Shown here: in pieces, positions 47,619-56,291 of the stretch
How positions within the stretch are numbered: the stretch's first letter is position 1
Layout: each line of letters opens with the position of its first letter
Assembly (NCBI RefSeq): GCF_000969905.1
Contig: NZ_CP009520.1
Location: 2,976,001-3,040,000 of the forward strand
Reading direction: 5' to 3'
DNA from: Methanosarcina vacuolata Z-761
GTDB taxonomy: Archaea > Halobacteriota > Methanosarcinia > Methanosarcinales > Methanosarcinaceae
DNA: 64,000 nt
The notes under the pieces: model-generated
Told to the model about the DNA's origin: nothing
What the model saw: the letters and a program-made list of their open reading frames with translations, nothing else
Database searches by the model: none
Translations under genes and position numbers: made by a program

Positions 47619-47907
47619 TCAGCAATTCCAGTCATTTACCACGTCAGCAAGCATAAATACAATAAACTCTTCAAATTCCTTTGGAATAAGAATGAAGCTG
47701 AGATCACTGAACTGTAATAACTTATTACGCAATTGTTGATTTGCTATTTTGATCTTGTGAGCTGCAGACGAGAGCAATCTGCAGCTCATAAGGAGATCTG
47801 TCTGGAAGTACAAGTGCATCGATTGAGAAAGAGGTTACTCCGAGACGAAGCTTTTTTGTTGAAAATAAGAGTTGTATGGATCCTGGGTATTTTTTGAATC
47901 GAATCAC
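47619..47907 (-). pseudogene. Frameshifted small gene of unknown function
   Basis: GTG at 47905-47907 is preceded by GGAGG-TACAAA, an ideal ribosome site, and a TATA-like tttattatatag lies about 40 bp further up. The first frame gives MIRFKKYPGSIQLLFSTKKL, RLGVTSFSIDALVLPDRSPY, ELQIALVCSS and ends at 47725. A neighbouring frame continues HKIKIANQQLRNKLLQFSDL, SFILIPKEFEEFIVFMLADV to 47619. Together they would make about 98 residues. Either a single frameshift killed the gene or only the 60-residue product is made. No family recognised. Confidence 0.5.
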
Positions 47908-48079
47908 TTTGTACCTCCAAAATATAAATAAACCAAATTTATTATATAGTTTTTGGATATATTCTATATATTTTGAGTTTTGCTATTTAGCTTTATTTTC
48001 TTAGGGGTGATTGGCAAGGGATGAGACGTACCAGCTACCCTAAGCCTTCCTAATAAAATTATGTTTCTCAACCTGTTTT

Positions 48080-48125
48080 TTACTGGCGAGAGAATCTGAG
48101 GAATAGAAGAACAAGTGCCGAAAAT
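48080..48125 (-). pseudogene. Relic of a sarcinarray gene 3' end
   Basis: Read on the minus strand it encodes FSALVLLFLRFSRQ and a stop, almost identical to the end of the intact sarcinarray protein (ISALVLVFLRLSRQ). About 42 of 47 bases match. The rest of the gene is not recognisable upstream. Confidence 0.7.
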
Positions 48126-48927
48126 TTTATTAGAGTTTTCGTCGAGAGTTACCTTAAGCTTGTTACTCCGTAGTCACGGAATAATGAATCAAAAGAAGTG
48201 ATAATTGAGGGGGTAAGGGGGGTTTAGCATACTGCAAGCCAAAATATTTTCCGTGGTTCGTTTACGCCTCTCGAGCGCCCTTTCCTCTTTTTAAAGTTTA
48301 GCTTACATGTGTCTTTTTAGTTGAGAAAAGGGACTTTGCTTCCTCTCTTTGTGAAATTAAAAAACAAAGATTTTTATTCCGTATGAGTGTGGCAATTGTT
48401 TATCTGTTGGATATAAATCCGTTTACTATGAATTGCCAATAGAATACTTTCACTATGAATTGGTTAACTTTATGTGCATCGATACTTATTATACGTTATC
48501 TCTGAAAAGAGAAAGTATTGTCCGAGGATGCATCGTGAGTGCGTTCCTCGAAACAAATAGGTTTGCATATACATTGGAGACTATATGAAATATATACGCA
48601 TAAATTCTAATGGTGTCTTTGGATTTGAAGTTTCTGATCGAACATTGTTTATGGTTTTTTTGTTATTTCTGGAGATCTTTCTTCAGTTTTAATGTTTGTG
48701 GCAGTAGTACTGCTTTTTTCTTCTTTTTATCTGTGTCCCTTTCCTATCCTTTAAGAGTATTCGTGGTAAGAGTCTCATGCCTACAAAAAGCCTTCATGTG
48801 CATAACTTCATACAGGTAATTTACGTCCAAGTCACGTAAATTTCATATACTTCAAAAAGGTGACAGAGTGGGGTTTCATCCTATAAAGAACAAAAATACT
48901 AACACATCTTATTGTAAGAATGTAAAA
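48126..48927. other. Decayed intergenic DNA
   Basis: No credible gene. Small hairpins occur: TCCGT-AGTC-ACGGA (about 48168) and CGAGGA/TCCTCG (about 48521-48549). A plus-strand hydrophobic frame at 48610-48819 lacks a ribosome site. Confidence 0.4.
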
Positions 48928-48958
48928 ATAGCACTGATACAATAATTGTGTGAATTTT
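48928..48958. repeat. 31-bp direct repeat, copy 2
   Basis: Identical to 47141-47171. It lies 7 bp before the left end of the MITE-like element. Confidence 0.88.
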
Positions 48959-48965
48959 GCTCATA

Positions 48966-49094
48966 GAGCCTATCCTGAAACTCAAAATTTGATTTTTGAG
49001 TTTCGTATTTGGAACAGTCAGTTGAATACCTAATCATTAACTGATCCTGAAACCTCATGATGATTTAGAACAAAATCGGTTTTGGGATAGGCTC
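48966..49094. mobile_element. 129-bp MITE-like element
   Basis: Terminal inverted repeats GAGCCTATCC (48966-48975) and GGATAGGCTC (49085-49094) enclose 109 bp with internal partial palindromes (ctcaaaatttgatttttgag). It interrupts a copy of the giant-protein gene exactly where the homology stops, at 49095. The same end motif occurs singly at 43543 and 46938. Too short to encode a transposase. Confidence 0.65.
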
Positions 49095-49500
49095 ATTATT
49101 AAGAACGATTGCATCATCTTTTCTCACATATTTCTGACCTTTGTGACCAAAATAAGGTTCAGGAATCGCTTCATTGTCGTTATCAATGGCCGTAAAAATT
49201 TCATATTCTCCTTTTACTTCATAAGTCCACACATTAACCGTAAAAATCCAGTGTGGCGGCAATACCGGCAACCCATATGGAACAGAGGCCATCGTCCCAT
49301 CCAGTTTTTTTGAAATTTTGTCTCCGATTTCACCGGAATATCTATCAGCAGTTTCATTTGCCAGATTTTTCAGCTCGCTATCAATTTTTCCAAAACCGGC
49401 ATCAATAACTTCGCCTTTGTTTACTGTAAATGCGCAGATCCCATCTGCAACTCCGATTTTGATGTCGGTAACTCCTCTATATAGAATAGCTTCAAGTTCA
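49095..49500 (-). pseudogene. Duplicated 3' fragment of the giant surface-protein gene
   Basis: Encodes 135 residues closely matching the C-terminal part of the protein at 50131-54294: IKIGVADGICAFTVNKGEVI, DRYSGEIGDKISKKLDGTMA, LPVLPPHWIFTVNVWTYEV, EPYFGHKGQKYVRKDDAIVL. It starts abruptly one base after the sarcinarray stop and is cut off by the MITE-like element, so the last 50 or so residues are lost. No start site of its own. Confidence 0.85.
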
Positions 49501-49501
49501 T

Positions 49502-50128
49502 TTACTGTCGAGATAATCTGAGGAATACAAGCACAAGTGCCGAAATCGCAGTTACTAACTTAAAAGCTGGTGCAGATGCTGATGAAGGTGAATTTTCTGA
49601 AGCTGGCTTTTTTGAAGTGGGTTGATTTTCGGACTCAGATTGCTCAGAAGTAGGAGTTTCGCCTTCGTAGTGTCCGTTGGAGATTGTGCAGTAGGCGATG
49701 GTGAATTCTCCTTTTATAGCAGGTTCATCTTCTCCAGGAAGGTTAATCTGATACCAAAAGTTTAATGGAATAGAACCTCCAGCCCATTCATCTGTAGGTA
49801 CAATCGTCCATTCAAAAGTATATTTGCCAGGATCTAAAGACTTAATGTATTTTGTTTTTTCAAATTCTGATGGACCATCCACAACTTCAAAAAAATTTCC
49901 ACCTAAACTGCAAACTTGCACAAACAAAGTACTGGTTTGATTTAATGTCATATCTACTTTTACTTTGAAAGGCTCTCCAATTTTAAGTGTAGGTTTTGCA
50001 ACCTCTTTTCCAGGTAGTATTTTATCATTATAATAAACATCAATCGAGCCATATTGACTACTTGCAGATGCATTTCCCACCAACAGTAATAAAATAAATC
50101 CAAACCATATAACAGATTTTAAATTCAC
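49502..50128 (-). CDS. Sarcinarray-family secreted protein
   Basis: 208 residues. Signal peptide MNLKSVIWFGFILLLLVGNA; mature part SIDVYYNDKILPGKEVAKPT, LKIGEPFKVKVDMTLNQTST, FFEVVDGPSEFEKTKYIKSL, EWTIVPTDEWAGGSIPLNFW; then a Ser/Thr/Glu/Pro-rich spacer (from GHYEGETPTSEQSESENQPT) and a C-terminal hydrophobic segment PAFKLVTAISALVLVFLRLS plus RQ. This matches the sarcinarray family known from Methanosarcina, which occurs in tandem arrays and is surface-attached. It starts 2 bases after the giant gene stops, so the two are co-translated. Function unknown. Confidence 0.82.
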   Translation of the reverse strand: MNLKSVIWFGFILLLLVGNASASSQYGSIDVYYNDKILPGKEVAKPTLKIGEPFKVKVDMTLNQTSTLFVQVCSLGGNFFEVVDGPSEFEKTKYIKSLDPGKYTFEWTIVPTDEWAGGSIPLNFWYQINLPGEDEPAIKGEFTIAYCTISNGHYEGETPTSEQSESENQPTSKKPASENSPSSASAPAFKLVTAISALVLVFLRLSRQ

Positions 50129-50130
50129 AA

Positions 50131-53100
50131 TTAACCACCATTTTCGAGTAATAGAGCTTGATAACCCGTGGACTCTTCTGTCATACCTTTCACTTTGTCT
50201 CCTACACCTTTGGGACCAGGACCAACGATTGTTGAAGCGTAACCGTTGAACCTAAAAGTAATTGGCTTATTTTCACCGAGATAATTTTCGTTAAGAGTAA
50301 TCGATTGCTTTTCTCTAACGTACTTCTGCCCTTTATGCCCAAAATAAGGTTCAGGAATCACTTCATTATCGTTATCAATAACAGTAAATACCTGATATTT
50401 TCCCACAATTTCATAAGTCCACACATTAACCGTAAAAATCCAGTGTGGCGGCAATACCGGCAACCCACATGGAACAGATGCCATCGTCCCATCCAGTTTT
50501 TTTGAAATTTTGTCTCCGATTTCACCGGAATATCTATCAGCAGTTTCATTTGCCAGATTTTTCAGCTCGTTATCGATTTTCCCGAAACCAGTGTCGATAA
50601 CCTCACCTTTGTTTACTGTAACTGCGCAGATCCCATCTGCAACTCCGATTTTAATATCGGTGTCTACTCTGTTCAGAATAGCTTCAAGTTCATCAGGTTC
50701 AACAGGCGGGTTTGAATCTCGAATTTCCGTTTTCATTATAAAAGCAAGTTCAACTGCCAGTTCATCCGTTGTAGATTTTTTGAGAATTTCATTGTCCGAA
50801 AGCCCGTTAAGGTAAGTTGTCGTGACTTCCCTGATTCGACTATCCTCTATGCAGTCGGAAATAACAGGGTTTGAACTAACCTCTTGAACTACATTTTCAA
50901 GAATTTGAGACCTCATTTCCTGCGCATACATGTGTTTCAGGTTATAAACTTCCGTGTCAAGACGAGTTGTATCCAGCGAAATATTCTGCTCGCTGAGGTT
51001 CTGTTCAAGCAGGAAAACTTCTGCGTTCAGGTTGGAAATACTCTGGCTGATCTGCTGTGCCATTTCAGTTTTTACGTACTCATCGCTTGAGGCAATAATA
51101 TCTCCAATTTCCTCGGAAATGCCGGTTGTGAAAACGCAGGTATTCCGGACACCCAGGGGGTAAATCGTTTTTCCGCTCATTGTGTCAGTCCATTCGTATT
51201 CCTTCCTCAGGTCAAAATCAGGGTCATGGTATAGATAGTTCGGTTTCTGGTCAACGATCAGGGTCAGATTTTCTGTCCAGTTGTATTTGCTTTCCGGCTG
51301 GCCGGTGACGGTCATTGTCGAGATTATACCCATGTCCTTCCCCAGAACCGAAGCAGCCTTCTCGATTGCAGGATTATTAAAAAGGGTCATAGGACCTGAG
51401 GTCACGCTGTCAAGCAGACCGGTATCAAGGCCTTTTTTCTCAAGGGCTTTGAGGATATAGGAGTTGAGGTCAGAATCCAGTTTACGGTTTTTCTGGTCGA
51501 TATCCTCAAGCAGCTTGCTGTACGCTTCACTTTTTGCAATGTACCTGGCCGAGTCACTTGAAGCGTACATTGTTCCTGACGGCGTTAGGTACTGTTCTTT
51601 ATTTACGTAAGCGTCCCGGTCTTTTTCCAGTTCCACAACAAGTTTTTCCGCAGTTTCTACCTGAAGGGCTGTTGGGTCCTGGCCGGGAGAATCAAGAAGA
51701 GAATAATTGAAGGATGGATTGTCCTTTTCCACCGAATCCAGCATTGAAAGTACTTCTTCTGCCATAATTCGGTGTAACCATGATGGGATATCGCAATTAA
51801 CAGCATGTTTGGTTAAATATTTTCCATCAGGATAAGCCCAGAACATGCTTTCTATTTCTCTTAAATCCAGATATGCATCTCTGTATTTGTCGGCAGCATC
51901 GGAACAGCATGGGTCAAACCTTTCGGTTTTAGTTGTACCGTTGTCTGTGCTGTTGTCTATGCTATTTTCTATGCTATTTTCTATGTCGTTATTGCCTGTA
52001 CTGTTCAAATAGAGGGTTGTTTCCCGGTATTCCCGCTCGATAGGGTCAGAATAAGTCAACAAACCGGAATAGCCGCCCGCTGGAGGACATTTGTGGTAAA
52101 TTATTGTTAGGTTTTCAGCTTCGGTTTCGGCATGAGAAAGGGATACGATATTGATTTTGCTTGCAGTTTGGGAATCCGAGCCACTTGACGTATCAGAATG
52201 CGTCACAGTTGTGTAGTTTCCATCAGGCAACTGTTCCCTGGTTTTCCATCTGTAGGTATAATCGTAAGCATAGTCTATTTTCCAATTTGTCCTTATTTTG
52301 TAGGATATATCGTACCTTATTCTCCAGTCAAAAACGTGATATTCCCTATCCAGGTAGCCTTCGCTTCGGTTTTCGACCATAAGAGTATCGTTACTTACGT
52401 AGGAGAAATGAGGTTCAATCTTCACATCGGTTATATCAACCGAGTTCAGGCTGACAGATGCCGATGTGACCGACCAGCTGGTTACATCTCCTTCAGGAGG
52501 GTCAATTGAAGGGTTTAAGGATTCGGAGTAAGAAACTTGGATTGGATAATTCCAGGAATAAGACGGCACAAGAGACCCCCTGTGCGTTCCGGATGCATAA
52601 TATCTCGAATACCACCTGACGGTTTGCCCGCTGAACGAAACTGATTCCGGGTCAAAATTTGCAGTGATTAGAGAGCTCATCGGGTCTGGAGAATCAAAGC
52701 CATCTCTCAGGACCTGTCCCTGGACTGATGCGGTATAAACGCTGTCCGTGACCGAATGGATGAGGTCAGGATTTTTCTCTGTCCACACATGATCGTTGAA
52801 GACCCAGCCGTCAAGAACCCCATCAGTATAATCGGATGCTGAAAGTTCGATTTTTGAACTTTTGGAGAGGTCTTCAAAAGAAGTGTTTGTCGCTTTAAGG
52901 GATTCATCTATACTTTTTTCAATATCCAGAGAGAAGGATTTATTCTGGGCAAGCGAATCGTAAGTCGTTGTCAGGTTTACACCTTTATCCATTTCGTAAG
53001 CCGAAACTGAGTTGTTAAGACTGGTAGAGTTCAAGCTGGAATTCAAGCTTAAACCTTTATTCTCTCTTCTGGAATTGAAAATGTCTTCGTAGAGGACTTT

Positions 53101-54294
53101 TCCATTATAGTAGCTTGTGTAGGTAAGAGCCAGAGGGTCAACCGAATCAAAAATTCTCTTCTGGGTATAAAGTGTAGCCCCATTGATTGAACTTGAAAGT
53201 GCAGGATTGGTCAGGATATTCAGAGGGCCGTTTGCATAATGCTGCCAGGGGCCATAGATAAAAGTCCTCAGGTTTGTTGCTCCCAGCACTAAATTTGATG
53301 TCGAGTCAAGCCTCGAAGAGTTTCCAAGCTCGGTTTCGTACTCCCGGACAAGTTCTTCGAGAAGAGGTTCCCTTGACGTGATCAGTGTGGAAAGCTTCAT
53401 ACTACTATTGAAACTTTCTCCGGATTCAAGGTTAACAAGAGTATAGTTCAGGGCAGGAATTTCAAAAACATAATAAATAGTGTAATTTTTGTCAGTAGGT
53501 GAGATTTCACGCTGCAGACTTCCGGTTACTTTTCTTATTCTTATCTGTTCGGGTTCTATATCAGGTTCCACATTAATTGCATATTCCCTGAAAGTGTGGC
53601 TGTTTCCCTGGTAGTTTGTAGAAAGCAGCGTGTTAAAAGCGTCTGCTGTGATATCTTTTACAGGGCTTACTTCAATCACGAACCAGTCAGAGGCTTTGAG
53701 TTCATCCCCGTAATAAAGTTCAATTGAAGCGTATCCCGAGGTTGCGGAATCCGGAATTTTTACGGCTTCCTCAAGTGAGACCTTCTGGAAAAAACCGGTT
53801 GCCTGGCCGTAGTTCACAGTCTTGATTTCGCGGCCTGAAGAGTCGTTGACAATCAGCAGAATATCCCGGTTTTTCCAGAGGGATTCGATCTTGCCCCAGA
53901 TATCGGAAGGCAGATTTATAGAAATCTGAAGTGTATCCTCTCTTTCGAGGTTCTGGTTTTTTGGGATTACCATAAAACCGTCTTCCGAAAGCCTGCTAAC
54001 AGCATCGCCTTCAGGCAGGATTACAGGGTGTTCTCCCTGCCATTCAAGGGCTTCCATTCCTGCATAATTGAGGCAGCGAGCAAGGTCGAACGAGGCGAGG
54101 TTGATGGCATCCTGCCTGGGATCACTATTCTCGGTCGTATAAATGGTTTCAGCTACTTTGCTATCTATTTTTAAAAGATATGTTGAAGTAAAGGTTGCAG
54201 CAAGCAAAATGAAAATTCCAATCACTGCATAGGGTATATAGGCACTGCTATCTTCAATGAAAGATGAAAAATCGTTAGAGGACTTCCCGACCAT
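50131..54294 (-). CDS. Giant membrane-anchored surface protein
   Basis: About 1387 residues. A pilin-like N-terminal helix (YIPYAVIGIFILLAATFTST) follows a short cytoplasmic stretch; the rest is predicted to be outside, with many N-x-S/T sites and Ser/Asn-rich parts, a Tyr-rich beta region (residues 540-690), a helical/coiled region (about 800-960) and a conserved end (LPVLPPHWIFTVNVWTYEIV, EPYFGHKGQKYVREKQSITL, NGYASTIVGPGPKGVGDKVK). No C-terminal anchor. Resembles the uncharacterised large proteins linked to archaeal type IV pilus loci, but no pilus ATPase is near. The start is uncertain: ATG 54294 has GGAG 9 bases upstream; ATG 54303 and TTG 54309 are alternatives. Confidence 0.75.
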   Translation of the reverse strand: MVGKSSNDFSSFIEDSSAYIPYAVIGIFILLAATFTSTYLLKIDSKVAETIYTTENSDPRQDAINLASFDLARCLNYAGMEALEWQGEHPVILPEGDAVSRLSEDGFMVIPKNQNLEREDTLQISINLPSDIWGKIESLWKNRDILLIVNDSSGREIKTVNYGQATGFFQKVSLEEAVKIPDSATSGYASIELYYGDELKASDWFVIEVSPVKDITADAFNTLLSTNYQGNSHTFREYAINVEPDIEPEQIRIRKVTGSLQREISPTDKNYTIYYVFEIPALNYTLVNLESGESFNSSMKLSTLITSREPLLEELVREYETELGNSSRLDSTSNLVLGATNLRTFIYGPWQHYANGPLNILTNPALSSSINGATLYTQKRIFDSVDPLALTYTSYYNGKVLYEDIFNSRRENKGLSLNSSLNSTSLNNSVSAYEMDKGVNLTTTYDSLAQNKSFSLDIEKSIDESLKATNTSFEDLSKSSKIELSASDYTDGVLDGWVFNDHVWTEKNPDLIHSVTDSVYTASVQGQVLRDGFDSPDPMSSLITANFDPESVSFSGQTVRWYSRYYASGTHRGSLVPSYSWNYPIQVSYSESLNPSIDPPEGDVTSWSVTSASVSLNSVDITDVKIEPHFSYVSNDTLMVENRSEGYLDREYHVFDWRIRYDISYKIRTNWKIDYAYDYTYRWKTREQLPDGNYTTVTHSDTSSGSDSQTASKINIVSLSHAETEAENLTIIYHKCPPAGGYSGLLTYSDPIEREYRETTLYLNSTGNNDIENSIENSIDNSTDNGTTKTERFDPCCSDAADKYRDAYLDLREIESMFWAYPDGKYLTKHAVNCDIPSWLHRIMAEEVLSMLDSVEKDNPSFNYSLLDSPGQDPTALQVETAEKLVVELEKDRDAYVNKEQYLTPSGTMYASSDSARYIAKSEAYSKLLEDIDQKNRKLDSDLNSYILKALEKKGLDTGLLDSVTSGPMTLFNNPAIEKAASVLGKDMGIISTMTVTGQPESKYNWTENLTLIVDQKPNYLYHDPDFDLRKEYEWTDTMSGKTIYPLGVRNTCVFTTGISEEIGDIIASSDEYVKTEMAQQISQSISNLNAEVFLLEQNLSEQNISLDTTRLDTEVYNLKHMYAQEMRSQILENVVQEVSSNPVISDCIEDSRIREVTTTYLNGLSDNEILKKSTTDELAVELAFIMKTEIRDSNPPVEPDELEAILNRVDTDIKIGVADGICAVTVNKGEVIDTGFGKIDNELKNLANETADRYSGEIGDKISKKLDGTMASVPCGLPVLPPHWIFTVNVWTYEIVGKYQVFTVIDNDNEVIPEPYFGHKGQKYVREKQSITLNENYLGENKPITFRFNGYASTIVGPGPKGVGDKVKGMTEESTGYQALLLENGG

Positions 54295-54514
54295 CAACCC
54301 CATCTCCAAAAACAGGAATGTAATAATAAATCAATTAATAAGCCAACAAAATCTAAAAAATATTAAAGAGTTTACACAATAAATACTTTACTTCTAAGAG
54401 GAAAACACTTTGTCAAGAACAATAAATTGGGCATAACTAAATATGGAAATATACGTAGGAATAAGTTAAAAATATCATAATGAATAAGTAAAAAATATCA
54501 TAATGAATAAGTAA

Positions 54515-54565
54515 AAACTAAAAGCTTTCCGGGATGTTTTCAAGAAGATCAGGGCAAAATCGTAA
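54515..54565 (+). pseudogene. Relic of a methyltransferase gene 3' end
   Basis: Encodes KLKAFRDVFKKIRAKS and a stop, matching the end of the methyltransferase at 56292-56891 (KLAFKDVFRKIRAKP). Only these 17 codons remain. Upstream is a 24-bp duplication (ataatgaataagtaaaaa). It shows that a second methyltransferase copy once stood left of the DUF2278 gene. Confidence 0.65.
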
Positions 54566-55039
54566 AGGGATTTATTTTCAGGAAGTTGCCAGATAATTGT
54601 CATGCTATTATAATTATTTTCATGTGTATTTAGACAAATGTGTATTTGGATAAATTACTAAGATTTTCGGTCTTGCAGGGTTGATATATAGCTGGATAAC
54701 CAATGATGTATTTTGGATACTTTTTTAAAAATCAATCTGAAACATAATAAATTTAAAATAATTATATAATTTCAGTTAAAGATTTTTATATTGACAACCT
54801 ATTCTCATTAATTTAATTATTAGTTTAACAACTACTGCAAGGACCTGACATATTAAGTAGATTCATTCTTGCTTTACTAGGTTTTGATTGCCAATAGTCG
54901 AATGCTAGCGGAGCCAGTTCTAATTTTTGGCGATTCAGAAGAATAAAAAAGCGTTCAAATCTAGCAAAGCATCCGACCTTCAGTAAGTTATCAAAGTTCC
55001 GGGATGTGCGGGTCTTCAATAGCTTGGAGAGTAGATATT
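54566..55039. other. Gap upstream of the DUF2278 gene
   Basis: AT-rich. A minus-strand frame at 54825-55019 (containing LAPLAFDYWQSKP) begins with TTG and has no ribosome site; it is not accepted as a gene. A likely TATA region is taatttaattattag at about 54810. Confidence 0.4.
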
Positions 55040-56014
55040 ATGCCTTTAAACGGATATGGTGTACTCAAAGGAAAGGCCATAGATACGAGGAATGGCCAGG
55101 GATCAAGCCCTCATTTTCAGGTGAAAGTAAGTAATGATGACCTCTTCAGGATAGCCATTAATGTCAAATCCCAGGTTGAGCCTTCAACTGTGCTCTACTA
55201 TGCAGATGAAGATTTCAGCCATCCTATCCTGAAAGACCTTGTGAATCTACCCTTTGGTTTTAAGGAACTGGAGAGCAAGCCTGATGGAATGGCGCTGGAC
55301 TTCATTCGAGGCAACCTCTTTGATGCCATGCAGATGAAACTGCTGCCTCCAGACCTTCCTGGGCCTGATAACGACCTCAATGAGCTTTTCCATAAATATG
55401 TACAGAAAGCAATTTCCATGGAGAACAGCGAAATCTATGCCTTTGGCCAGCGATGGGGGCCAGAGGAGGATAAGCGTGATAAATACTTCGGTTTCAAGCC
55501 TGGAAATGGTATACACGATATACATATGAACCAGGGAAATAGCTCTGACTGGATGAACGACGATGGAGTATGGCAGGATGGTGGCATAATATTTCACTAT
55601 CCGGACGAAAACCGATGGGTAGCCGTCTTCCTTGCTTTTCAGTCCCAGTCCTTCCACACTGAAGATGCCACAGGTCACGCAATCCCGGAGATTGTCGAAA
55701 AGAGTGTGTCTATAGTTGCTGCCCTGGTGAACCCGGGAGCAGGATTTGAAAGTAGTGTAACCCTCCTTAATGCCACACCTGAGCCTATTATGCTTGCCGG
55801 ATGGAAACTGGTTGACAGGAAGAAGAAAAAGACAGGCCTGACAGGAACCATAGACCCAGGCTCCACCCTGCGATTTCCGATCACACAAGGATATTTCAAA
55901 CTGCCCAAAACCGGAGGCATTATAACCCTTCTGGATGACAAGGGCCTGAAGGTGGACGGAGTTAGCTATACAGAGGAGGATGCCACCAGAGAAGGATGGA
56001 CTATAATTTTCTAA
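55040..56014 (+). CDS. DUF2278 family protein (YukJ-like)
   Basis: 324 residues from ATG 55040 (MPLNGYGVLKGKAIDTRNGQ), with TTGGAGAG upstream. The DUF2278 core has SPHFQVKVSNDDLFRIAINV, GIHDIHMNQGNSSDWMNDDG, WQDGGIIFHYPDENRWVAVF and AFQSQSFHTEDATGHAI. The last 90 residues (VTLLNATPEPIMLAGWKLVD, TGGIITLLDDKGLKVDGVSY) look like a lamin-tail-type beta domain, often at the end of such proteins. Function unknown. Confidence 0.85.
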   Translation: MPLNGYGVLKGKAIDTRNGQGSSPHFQVKVSNDDLFRIAINVKSQVEPSTVLYYADEDFSHPILKDLVNLPFGFKELESKPDGMALDFIRGNLFDAMQMKLLPPDLPGPDNDLNELFHKYVQKAISMENSEIYAFGQRWGPEEDKRDKYFGFKPGNGIHDIHMNQGNSSDWMNDDGVWQDGGIIFHYPDENRWVAVFLAFQSQSFHTEDATGHAIPEIVEKSVSIVAALVNPGAGFESSVTLLNATPEPIMLAGWKLVDRKKKKTGLTGTIDPGSTLRFPITQGYFKLPKTGGIITLLDDKGLKVDGVSYTEEDATREGWTIIF

Positions 56015-56044
56015 GTCCATTCCATTAACTTTTTTGTGTCGTTA

Positions 56045-56161
56045 AGGTTTTACGCTTAGGTTTTATGCTTAGGTTTTATGCTTAGGTTTTATGCTTAGGT
56101 TTTATGCTTAGGTTTTACTCTTAGGTTTTATGCTTAGGTTTTACGTTTAGGTTTTATGCTT
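56045..56161. repeat. Tandem array, 13-bp unit, nine copies
   Basis: Nine copies of aggttttatgctt with minor variants, beginning 30 bp after the DUF2278 stop. Confidence 0.93.
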
Positions 56162-56291
56162 CATATTATAGGGAAAAATTTTGAGATTTATCAAATTATT
56201 TTATCTACATTTGAACATCTTCCCTTCTTATTGATAATTTTCCTTGCATATCCCAAAAAAGCTAATCATGAGAAACGCGTAAATTTGCTTA

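Noticed and set aside
48610-48819. 69-residue hydrophobic plus-strand frame
   Set aside because: No ribosome site, Phe/Ser/Cys-rich composition typical of chance T-rich DNA, and it lies in decayed DNA.
54825-55019. 64-residue minus-strand frame containing LAPLAFDYWQSKP
   Set aside because: TTG start without a ribosome site, lies across the promoter side of the DUF2278 gene; composition is suggestive but no family was recognised.
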